Shown here: one piece after another, positions 1 to 5,973 of the stretch | How the letters are laid out: every line of letters begins with the position of its first letter | How positions within the stretch are numbered: position 1 is the first letter of the stretch | Source: HRBIN16 sp049969495 | Lineage (GTDB): Bacteria > Armatimonadota > HRBIN16 | NCBI GenBank assembly: GCA_049969495.1 | Contig: JBMFOT010000074.1 | Span: 1-14,887, forward strand | Reading direction: 5' to 3' | Length of the DNA stretch: 14,887 nt | The notes under the pieces: generated by a model | Database searches by the model: none | What the model was told of the DNA's origin: nothing | Seen by the model: the letters and a program-made list of their open reading frames with translations, nothing else | Made by a program: the position numbers and the translations under genes

Positions 1-27
1 GAAAAATTTTCGGTTCGCTGCGAAAAA

Positions 28-76
28 GAGTCGTCTACCTCCTTCGTGGAGATACCAAACCGGAGGTAGACGACTC
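28..76. repeat. Perfect 15-bp inverted repeat, possible terminator on the minus strand
   Basis: The arms at 28-42 (GAGTCGTCTACCTCC) and 62-76 are exact reverse complements around a 19-nt loop. Five A residues (23-27) directly flank the left arm, so read on the minus strand the hairpin is followed by TTTTT, the form of an intrinsic terminator. The plus-strand side has no T-run. No minus-strand gene ends nearby in the window, so a terminator role is inferred from shape only. CTCCTTCGTG occurs twice, once beside each arm (39-48 and 74-83), so the element may instead be a dispersed palindromic repeat. Confidence 0.6.
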
Positions 77-114
77 CTTCGTGACAATAAAGATTCTGTT
101 GCCGTAACCCTCAG

Positions 115-132
115 CGCAGGTTGAAGCCTGCG
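115..132. repeat. Small REP-like palindrome
   Basis: CGCAGG (115-120) and CCTGCG (127-132) form a perfect 6-bp stem around the loop TTGAAG. GC-rich palindromes of this kind, often containing 'GAAGCCTGCGGCT', are typical of short intergenic repeats dispersed through bacterial genomes. Only one copy lies in this window, so its repetitive nature is inferred. Together with the 28-76 palindrome it sits in the non-coding stretch 1-288, which holds no convincing gene. Confidence 0.4.
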
Positions 133-170
133 GCTATGGGACCCCGTACGTTCGCTCGTCCACCTGTCCC

Positions 171-199
171 TTGCATTTTTCTATTGACTGTAGTAAAAT
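171..199 (+). promoter_or_regulatory. Sigma70-type promoter of the metal-efflux operon
   Basis: The -35 element TTGCAT (171-176, 4 of 6 consensus bases) and the -10 element TAAAAT (194-199, 5 of 6) are separated by exactly 17 bp. Transcription would start near 206, giving a 5' leader of about 83 nt before the YHS gene at 289. The -10 box is overlapped by the first copy of a repeated 19-bp sequence, which would suit repression by a DNA-binding regulator. The regulator is not encoded in the window. Confidence 0.6.
179..197 (+). repeat. Operator-like direct repeat, copy 1
   Basis: This 19-bp sequence, TTCTATTGACTGTAGTAAA, overlaps the -10 box of the operon promoter. It matches 242-260 at 17 of 19 positions; the differences are at 185 and 187. 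The core TGTAGTA resembles the half-site recognised by BlaI/MecI/CopY-type repressors (TGTAGTA in the mec operator), but there is no clear inverted partner, so the regulator family is only a guess. Confidence 0.5.
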
Positions 200-241
200 C
201 CAGATGAACGGGGAACTTGCCGGAGGTCTCGGTGCGTATTC

Positions 242-260
242 TTCTATAGCCTGTAGTAAA
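242..260 (+). repeat. Operator-like direct repeat, copy 2
   Basis: TTCTATAGCCTGTAGTAAA is the second copy of the 19-bp sequence at 179-197, displaced by exactly 63 bp, or six turns of B-DNA at 10.5 bp per turn. It lies in the predicted 5' leader, just upstream of the ribosome-binding site of the YHS gene. A protein bound at both copies would sit on the same face of the helix, which would allow cooperative binding or looping. Confidence 0.5.
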
Positions 261-272
261 GGCGAGTTTACC

Positions 273-280
273 AAAGGAGG
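273..280 (+). promoter_or_regulatory. Strong ribosome-binding site of the YHS gene
   Basis: AAAGGAGG lies 8 nt upstream of the ATG at 289. It fixes that ATG as the start, and the start is supported further by the signal peptide that follows directly. Confidence 0.85.
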
Positions 281-288
281 TTCTATCT

Positions 289-543
289 ATGCGAACGTTT
301 GGTCTCACCCTGCTGGTCGCGCTGTTTGCGGTGGTGGCGGTAGCCGCTCCCAAGCAGCCACCGGTGAACAGCGGCTTGACCTGTCCCGTGTCTAACGAGG
401 TCATCAAGGACCTCAAGAAGGCACCCAGCGTGCAGTACGAGGGACGCACCATCTACTTCTGTTGCAAGAAGTGCATCGGCGAGTTCAACAGCAACCCCGC
501 CAAATACGCGGAGAAGCAGGTGGTGCGTTGCCCGGAGCGGTAA
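289..543 (+). CDS. Secreted YHS/TRASH-like metal-binding protein (first domain; gene frameshifted)
   Basis: The 84-residue product starts with a typical signal peptide (basic residue, then hydrophobic run about 4-20 ending AVAA). One YHS-like domain follows: CPVS with Cys32, a central strand YEGRTIYFCC (Cys58, Cys59) and Cys62 in CKKC, then F..NPAKYA. YHS/TRASH domains bind transition metals such as copper through these cysteines. The protein is probably a periplasmic or extracytoplasmic metal-binding partner of the efflux pump encoded downstream. It ends abruptly at CPER just as a second copy of the domain begins (Cys81-Pro82). The next 175 nt encode that second domain in another frame, so this open reading frame is most likely the front part of a frameshifted gene of about 144 codons. 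If the short form is made, it would still hold one complete domain. Confidence 0.8.
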   Translation: MRTFGLTLLVALFAVVAVAAPKQPPVNSGLTCPVSNEVIKDLKKAPSVQYEGRTIYFCCKKCIGEFNSNPAKYAEKQVVRCPER

Positions 544-721
544 GGTGGTGGCAGACCCCGCCAAGGCGCAGACTTCCACCTACCAGGGCAAGGTGTACTA
601 CTTCTGCTGTCCGAAGTGCAAACCGCAGTTCGACAAGGAACCGGCGAAGTTTGCGAAAGAGCAGAAGAACACCCTTCCCGCTTCCCAACCGGCGCACGAA
701 CACGGTAATCACACCCATTAG
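544..721 (+). pseudogene. Out-of-frame second YHS-like domain of the same gene
   Basis: After the TAA at 541-543 the +1 frame stays open from before 545 to TAG at 719-721. From 545 it reads VVADPAKAQ, then YQGKVYYFCCPKCK, F.KEPAKFAKEQ and a His-rich tail HEHGNHTH. This closely repeats the first domain (YEGRTIYFCCKKC, NPAKYAEK). Joining the frames at 531-540 gives CP-SGKVV; two extra bases (a lost TG) would restore the expected CPVSGKVV. There is no start codon or ribosome-binding site for this part. It is best read as the cut-off second half of the 289-543 gene. A sequencing or assembly error could produce the same picture; programmed frameshifting is less likely because no recognised slippery site is visible. 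Confidence 0.75.
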
Positions 722-725
722 GAGG
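721..725 (+). promoter_or_regulatory. Ribosome-binding site that favours the GTG start of the adaptor gene
   Basis: GGAGG begins at the last base of the upstream TAG stop. It is only 1 nt from the ATG at 727 but 7 nt from the GTG at 733. The normal spacing therefore favours GTG 733, shortening the adaptor by two residues. Confidence 0.65.
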
Positions 726-732
726 GATGGTC

Positions 733-2637
733 GTGAGCACGCTCGCGCGATTCGTTCGGGCACACTGGGGCACTTTGCTGTTTATTGCCCTGCTTTTTGC
801 CGGCACCAGCTACGTGGTGCGCACGAAGCGACCGCCCGGCTCCATGACGGTGATCGAAGCGCAGGCGATGGACATGAGCCAGACAGGCACACCGTTCGGC
901 TCCGTACCTGTAGCCACAGAGAAGGTGCGAGCGGAACCGTTCGTGCCCACTGTGACCTACACCGGCTCGGTCGTCGCCTACAACGATACCGACATCGTGG
1001 CGCGTGTGGAGGGATGGGTGGTAGAGATGCCGGTATATCCGGGCGACAGGGTACAGCAGGGGCAGCTGCTGGTGCGGCTCGACTCGCGCGAGCGTTCCGC
1101 ACGACTGCAGGAGGCAGAGGCAGGCGCCACTGCAGCCCGCTACGAGCGTGAAGCCATGCAGCGCGAAGCGCAACAGATGCGCGCCGAGCTGGAGGAGGCG
1201 CAGCGCAAGCGCGATTCAGCACAGGCGATGGTGGAGAGGGCAGGGCGCGAGCTGGATTCCGCCCGACAGGAGCTGGAGATGGCTCGCGCCGAGCGCGAGG
1301 AGATGCTGGCGGAGATACAGGCGGCGGAGGCGAACAACGCCTACTGGCAGGCGGAGGACACCCGTGCCGAAAACCTGTTGAAGGCAGGCGCGATCTCCAG
1401 AGAGGAGCGCCAGCGCACGCAGGCGGAGGCAGCAAGGGCGCGTGCGGAGCTGAACCAGGCGCGGGTGCGCCTGAACAAGGCGGAGGCACGGGTGAAGCAG
1501 GCGCAGGCGATGCTCGGCGCGGCAGAAGCGCAGTTGACGCAGGCGCAGCGTGAGGCGCAAGCCATGCAGGCAGGTGTCCGGAGAGTAGCCGCGGCGCTGC
1601 AGGCGGTGCAGGCGAGGATTGCCCGCTCTGTTGCCATGCAGGGGCAGGCGGAAGCCGCGCGTCGTGCGGAAGCCATCGTCACCGGCTACACGCAGATAAC
1701 CGCTCCCGTTTCGGGGGTGATTACCGAGCGACTGGTCAGCCCGGGCACGTTGATGATGCCCGGCACGGTGCTGTTGAAGTTGCGCACGATAGACCGGGTG
1801 CGCCTGCAGGCGAACGTCGCCGAGAGCGACGCGCTCGGCATTCGCGAGGGTAACCCCGTGACGGTAACCATCCCCGCCGACCCGGGCTTTCGGCTGGACG
1901 CCAGGGTGACCTCTATCTTCTACGCTGCGAACCCGCAAAGCCGCACCGTTATCGTGGAAGCGGTTGTGCCCAACCACACCGGTAAACTGTTGCCGGGGCA
2001 GTACGTGGTGATGCAAATCACGAAGGGCACGCCCAGACCGCTTATCTCCGTGCCTTTATCCGCCGTTCAGCGCGACGCAGCGGGCAAGCCCTTCGTGTGG
2101 GTGGTGCAACAGGCCCAGTCCGAGGGCAAGGTCACTTATACCTGCGTGATGCACCCTGAGGTCAAATCCGACCATCCCGGCAAGTGCCCGAAGTGCGGCA
2201 TGCACCTCGAGCCCGAGAAGCGCGGTGGGAAGTATACCGCGCACAGGGTGAACGTCACGCTGGGCGAAAGCAACGGGCGGCGCGTGGCGGTGCTTGCTGG
2301 GTTGCGCGAGGGCGATGAGGTCATCACGCAGGGCAACGAGTACCTGAAGGAGGGCGACCCGGTGACGCCGGTGGAGTGGGGTATCTCGGGACCCAAGAGG
2401 CTACCGGAACCCTCCGGCGAGATGCCCGCGATGCCCGGCATGGAACACGGTGGACATACCCCGTCACCGCCAGCCGGAAACGGGCATCAACAACACACAG
2501 ACACCCCGATAGGCAAACCGACAGATAAAGCAGTATACACCTGCCCGATGCACCCAGAGGTGCGTTCCGACAAGCCCGGTGACTGTCCCAAGTGCGGAAT
2601 GAAGCTGGAAAAGGTTGAGGGAGGTCATCAGCACTGA
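733..2637 (+). CDS. RND efflux periplasmic adaptor (HlyD/CusB-like) with two heavy-metal-binding domains
   Basis: This is the membrane-fusion protein linking an RND pump to an outer-membrane channel. Counting from the ATG at 727 (two residues ahead of the preferred GTG): an N-terminal membrane anchor (about 15-31); the first half of a lipoyl-like domain (about 75-118); a very long Ala/Glu/Arg-rich coiled-coil hairpin (about 121-315); the second lipoyl half and beta-barrel (ITAPVSGVI at 324, on to about 435); a membrane-proximal domain (to about 548). A heavy-metal-binding domain, YTCVMHPEV...CPKCGM, is inserted at 471-495 (Cys473, Cys487, Cys490). A second copy lies at the C-terminus, 604-628 (Cys606, Cys620, Cys623), after a Met/His-rich linker (566-590); the two agree at about 20 of 25 positions. 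HMBD-bearing adaptors belong to copper/silver-type efflux systems, so metal export is likely. The stop overlaps the pump start (TGATG), implying coupled translation. Length is about 634 residues, long for the family because of the hairpin and added domains. Confidence 0.93.
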   Translation: MSTLARFVRAHWGTLLFIALLFAGTSYVVRTKRPPGSMTVIEAQAMDMSQTGTPFGSVPVATEKVRAEPFVPTVTYTGSVVAYNDTDIVARVEGWVVEMPVYPGDRVQQGQLLVRLDSRERSARLQEAEAGATAARYEREAMQREAQQMRAELEEAQRKRDSAQAMVERAGRELDSARQELEMARAEREEMLAEIQAAEANNAYWQAEDTRAENLLKAGAISREERQRTQAEAARARAELNQARVRLNKAEARVKQAQAMLGAAEAQLTQAQREAQAMQAGVRRVAAALQAVQARIARSVAMQGQAEAARRAEAIVTGYTQITAPVSGVITERLVSPGTLMMPGTVLLKLRTIDRVRLQANVAESDALGIREGNPVTVTIPADPGFRLDARVTSIFYAANPQSRTVIVEAVVPNHTGKLLPGQYVVMQITKGTPRPLISVPLSAVQRDAAGKPFVWVVQQAQSEGKVTYTCVMHPEVKSDHPGKCPKCGMHLEPEKRGGKYTAHRVNVTLGESNGRRVAVLAGLREGDEVITQGNEYLKEGDPVTPVEWGISGPKRLPEPSGEMPAMPGMEHGGHTPSPPAGNGHQQHTDTPIGKPTDKAVYTCPMHPEVRSDKPGDCPKCGMKLEKVEGGHQH

Positions 2638-4442
2638 TGACTGAACAACCGCACGAGCCCGCCCGTCCTCGTATTCTGGGGCATGTTTCCGAAGGAGTGC
2701 TCAACATCTCGCGGTGGTCTATCGAGCACCCGTATATCATCATCGCTTTCTACACCGCGATGGTGATACTGGCGGTGATTGCGCTGGGTTTCACCGTGCC
2801 ACGTCGCTTCATGCCCTACGTGGAAAGCCCCATGATCGGCATTGTGTCCATGATGCCGGGCTTAAGCGCAGAGGAGATGGAGACCTACATCTCCAAGCCG
2901 ATTGAGGAGCGTCTCATCAACGTGCCCGGCGTGCGCTACATTCGCTCCACCTCACAGGAGGGCTTCAGCATCGTCTCGCTGGAGTTTCCATACGGCACCA
3001 ACATGGATAAGAAGCTGGTAGAGGTGCAGGCTCTGCTCAACGTCATTCAGGCAGACCTGCCGATGACCGGGGCGAACCTCAAGCCATCGTGGGTGCTCAA
3101 GATCGACCCGCTGAACCTGCCGGTGCTATCGCTCTCTCTCACCGGTGACCAGCGCTGGGACATGAAGCGGCTGCGCGAGCTGGCGGATAACGAAATCTCC
3201 AACCGCCTCAAAGCGGTCAGTCCCGACATCTTCACGGTGCAGGCATTTGGCGGTTACCGCAGGCAGATGCAGGTGATAGTGGACCGCCAGAAGCTCTCCG
3301 CATACGGTTTGTCCATCCTGCACGTTCGGGACGCGCTGGACAAGAACAACATCGCCAAGCCCGCAGGCGTCTTAACCGCCGGCGCTAACGAGGAGATTGT
3401 GCGCGTGGACGCGCTGGGGCGCGATGCCGAGACGGTTGCCAACTATCCCATCGCCAGCGTAGACGGGCGCATTGTATACATCAAGGACGTTGCCCGTGTA
3501 GAGGATACCTACTACGAGCCTCGCAGCGGTTATCACCACTACTACCGCGTCGGCAACTCCTCGCGGGTGGACGAGGCGATCGAAATCAGCGTGTTGCAGA
3601 GCCCGGAAGCCTCCTCACCCAGAGTGATTCGCGCGGTGATGCAGGAGGTAAAACGCCTCGAGCGCGACTATCCGGGCATCAAGTTGCGCGTCGCCTACGA
3701 CAACAGCGCGTTCGTCGGTATCCTGATGCGCAACATGGTGGAGGAGCTGGGCTTAGCCATCCTGCTGACCGGCATCGTGGTGCTCTTCTTCCTGGGTAAC
3801 TGGCGCGGTACATTGATTGCCATGACCGCCATCCCCATCTCGATGGCGATGGCACTGCTTGCGCTGATCCCGATGGGCATGACGCTCAACTCCAGCACGC
3901 TTATCGGTCTACTGCTCTCCATCGGACGGCTGGTAGACGACGCCATTATCGATATCCATGCGGTGGAGCGACACCTGCGCATGGGCAAAGACCCCAAGAC
4001 CGCCGCGATAGACGGCATTACGGAGGTACGTCTGGCGGTTGCGGCTTCCACGCTCATGCTGGTGCTTGCGCTCAGCCCCCTGCTGTTCTGCGGTGGTATC
4101 GTGCAGTTGATGTTCGTGGGGCTGGTGTGGCCGATTATCTTCGGGCTGCTGGCATCCTTTTTCGTTTCCTTAACGCTGACCGCGCTGATGGCGGCACATA
4201 TTCTGAAGCCACATGATGACCCTGTCACATTGCGCGAGCACAACAGCTGGTTTTACCGGACGATGCTTGCACCTTTCCAGCGAGCGCTGGACAGGCTGGA
4301 AGCGGGCTACGCGAACCTCATCCGCTGGATGCTGAAGAACCGCTTCGCGAACCTGGCGCGAATCTTCTCCACTATCATCATCGGCTTTGGCTTCTACTAT
4401 TTCATCGGCTCGGAGATGATGCCTCTGGCAGACGTGGGGTAG
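2637..4442 (+). CDS. RND efflux pump, N-terminal half (ends at an in-frame TAG)
   Basis: This 601-residue piece is the first half of an RND inner-membrane proton/substrate antiporter. It shows TM1 (about 34-52), the first periplasmic porter region (about 55-365) including PGLSAEEMETYISKPIEE, then TM2-TM6 (about 369-520). TM4 carries the acidic pair Asp434-Asp435 (GRLVDDAI) used for proton relay in many RND pumps. A further segment at about 575-590 leads into GSEMMPLADVG and then TAG (4440-4442). The coding frame continues after the TAG without a shift as AFLTLEMEPNTSY, the usual RND continuation, and Gln is commonly found at this spot, so a CAG-to-TAG change is the simplest explanation. The start overlaps the adaptor stop by one base, with GAGGGAGG (2617-2624) upstream. 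The half-pump lacks TM8-TM12 and should not transport alone. Substrate is inferred to be a heavy metal from the adaptor. Confidence 0.9.
   Translation: MTEQPHEPARPRILGHVSEGVLNISRWSIEHPYIIIAFYTAMVILAVIALGFTVPRRFMPYVESPMIGIVSMMPGLSAEEMETYISKPIEERLINVPGVRYIRSTSQEGFSIVSLEFPYGTNMDKKLVEVQALLNVIQADLPMTGANLKPSWVLKIDPLNLPVLSLSLTGDQRWDMKRLRELADNEISNRLKAVSPDIFTVQAFGGYRRQMQVIVDRQKLSAYGLSILHVRDALDKNNIAKPAGVLTAGANEEIVRVDALGRDAETVANYPIASVDGRIVYIKDVARVEDTYYEPRSGYHHYYRVGNSSRVDEAIEISVLQSPEASSPRVIRAVMQEVKRLERDYPGIKLRVAYDNSAFVGILMRNMVEELGLAILLTGIVVLFFLGNWRGTLIAMTAIPISMAMALLALIPMGMTLNSSTLIGLLLSIGRLVDDAIIDIHAVERHLRMGKDPKTAAIDGITEVRLAVAASTLMLVLALSPLLFCGGIVQLMFVGLVWPIIFGLLASFFVSLTLTALMAAHILKPHDDPVTLREHNSWFYRTMLAPFQRALDRLEAGYANLIRWMLKNRFANLARIFSTIIIGFGFYYFIGSEMMPLADVG
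4440..4442 (+). other. In-frame amber codon interrupting the RND pump gene
   Basis: TAG is codon 602 of an otherwise uninterrupted 1,111-codon reading frame (2637-5969). Both sides are well-conserved RND sequence in the same frame. TAG also ends the neighbouring adaptor-side YHS frame (719-721) and the pump itself (5967-5969), as well as lon, Hsp20, TPR and RNase J, so TAG is a normal stop codon here and not a reassigned sense codon. Confidence 0.85.
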
Positions 4443-4460
4443 GCGTTCCTCACGCTGGAG

Positions 4461-5969
4461 ATGGAGCCGAACACGTCGTACGCAGCGACCGAGCGCGCGG
4501 TGCGCCAGCTGGAGAAGATTCTGGAGAAATACCCGGAGATTCAACACGCCTCCATCGAAATCGGCTTCGAGGGGGGACCGGGCTACACTTCCGGTGCGTA
4601 TTTCAACGGCTATAGCATGGGCTTTACCAACGGCGCGGTTGCGATGCTTACCTTTACCGATAAAGACACCCGCAAGCGCGACGTGTGGACGATTATGGAC
4701 GGCATCGTGCAGGAAGCCACCTCCACCATTCCGGGCATCCGCCGCCTGCAGATTAAGGAGATGGGTTCCGACGTGATGGCATCTTCCGCCGCGCCCATCC
4801 AGCTGCTGGTTTACGGTCCCGACCTGAAAATCGTCTCGATGCTGGCGGAACAGGTAGCGGATATCGCCCGCAAACAGGTACCGGACATCTATCAGGTGGC
4901 GACCTCCTGGTCCATGACCAAGCCCACATACGAGGTGAAGGTGGATGCGCGTCGGGCGCAGGAGCTGGGGCTGACGCCTGCCGACGTTGCCGACCAGGCG
5001 TACTACGCGCTCAAGGGCGGTTTTACCACCGAGTTCCTCCGGCTGGAGAACAAACGCCAGAGCACCGTGCTGGTTCGTTTCGAGGAAAAAGACCGACAAA
5101 GTCCCGACGATATCGGCTTACTGCCCATCACCGCGCCCGACGGCAAGCAGGTTCCGTTGAAATCGGTGGCGACCATAGAGTATCGCGAAACACCCACGCT
5201 GATCGAACATGATAACTTCCGCCGCGTGGTGAGCGTGATGGGCTATTATCGTAAAGCCGATTATCGTCCCCCGTGGAAGTCGCCCGACGAACCACACCAG
5301 CCGAATCGCCCCTCGATGGACGTGGCGATGGACGTGATGATGCGGGCGCAGATGCAGCTGAACTGGCCTCCGGGTTACGGTATCGAGGTGCGCGGCGACA
5401 TGACGCAGATGATGGACAGCTTCCGCCGGCTCCTGATAGGGCTTCAGCTGGCGGTAGTGTTCATCTTTCTGGTGCTGGTAGCGCAGTTTCGCGGTTTCCT
5501 GCAGCCGCTGCAGATGATTTTCTCTCTGCCGCTGGAGCTTTCCGGCGTGTTTGCCGCGCTATGGCTGGCGGGGCAGTCTTTCAGCACGGTGTCGGTCATG
5601 GCGGTCATCGTGTTGACCGGTATGGACATCACTACCGCTATCTTGTTGATTGACCTCATCATGCGCTACCGCGAGCAGGGCGTACCGCGCAATCAGGCGG
5701 TCATCGAGGCGTGTCCTCAGCGTCTGCGTCCTATCCTGATGACCTCTATCACCACCATCATCGCGATGACGCCGGTGGCTTTCTTCCCGCGCACGGGGAC
5801 CGACGCCTACCAGCCGCTGGGCACGGTGGTTATCGGTGGATTGATAGTGGGCACCGTGCTGAGCCTGCTGGACATCCCCATCATGCATACCATTGTAGAT
5901 GACGTCGTGCGTTGGTGGCTGGTGAAGGTTCGTCGGCGTGATCCGGCGACGCTTCCGCCGGTGGAGTAG
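4461..5969 (+). CDS. RND efflux pump, C-terminal half (downstream of the in-frame TAG)
   Basis: This 502-codon piece continues the same frame as the N-terminal half. The first ATG after the TAG is at 4461, but the reading frame actually resumes at 4443. It contains the second porter region (about 1-320), then five hydrophobic segments (about 327-345, 350-370, 376-400, 424-442, 453-475). The RND signature RLRPILMTSITTIIAMTPVAFF is present near 421-442 in outline, as is QPLGTVVIGG (451-460). TM10 reads GMDITTAILLIDLI, with two aspartates and no lysine, unlike AcrB-type pumps. No good ribosome-binding site precedes 4461, so independent translation is doubtful. With the first half it makes a pump of about 1,110 residues, the normal size for the family. 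The gene is therefore either a recent pseudogene, a sequencing error or, less likely, expressed by readthrough. Confidence 0.85.
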   Translation: MEPNTSYAATERAVRQLEKILEKYPEIQHASIEIGFEGGPGYTSGAYFNGYSMGFTNGAVAMLTFTDKDTRKRDVWTIMDGIVQEATSTIPGIRRLQIKEMGSDVMASSAAPIQLLVYGPDLKIVSMLAEQVADIARKQVPDIYQVATSWSMTKPTYEVKVDARRAQELGLTPADVADQAYYALKGGFTTEFLRLENKRQSTVLVRFEEKDRQSPDDIGLLPITAPDGKQVPLKSVATIEYRETPTLIEHDNFRRVVSVMGYYRKADYRPPWKSPDEPHQPNRPSMDVAMDVMMRAQMQLNWPPGYGIEVRGDMTQMMDSFRRLLIGLQLAVVFIFLVLVAQFRGFLQPLQMIFSLPLELSGVFAALWLAGQSFSTVSVMAVIVLTGMDITTAILLIDLIMRYREQGVPRNQAVIEACPQRLRPILMTSITTIIAMTPVAFFPRTGTDAYQPLGTVVIGGLIVGTVLSLLDIPIMHTIVDDVVRWWLVKVRRRDPATLPPVE

Positions 5970-5973
5970 GGAG

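Noticed and set aside
232..249. Five-codon leader peptide (GTG CGT ATT CTT CTA TAG) after CGGAGG
   Set aside because: It is too short to judge, has no regulatory codon run and no attenuator hairpin after it.
525..550. Programmed frameshifting in the YHS gene
   Set aside because: No recognised slippery heptamer or RF2-like signal is present, and a simple +1 shift would give CPSGKVV, one residue short of the domain pattern.
1216..2016. Long minus-strand open frame opposite the adaptor
   Set aside because: Its biased His/Arg/Leu composition and perfect antisense position mark it as a shadow of the GC-rich coding strand; it has no recognisable domain.
4440..4442. TAG reassigned as a sense codon
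   Set aside because: TAG is the normal stop of lon, Hsp20, TPR, RNase J, the YHS frame and the pump itself, so general reassignment is not supported.
5943..5961. Terminator for the pump operon
   Set aside because: The 6-bp GC stem lies before the stop codon and is not followed by a T-run.
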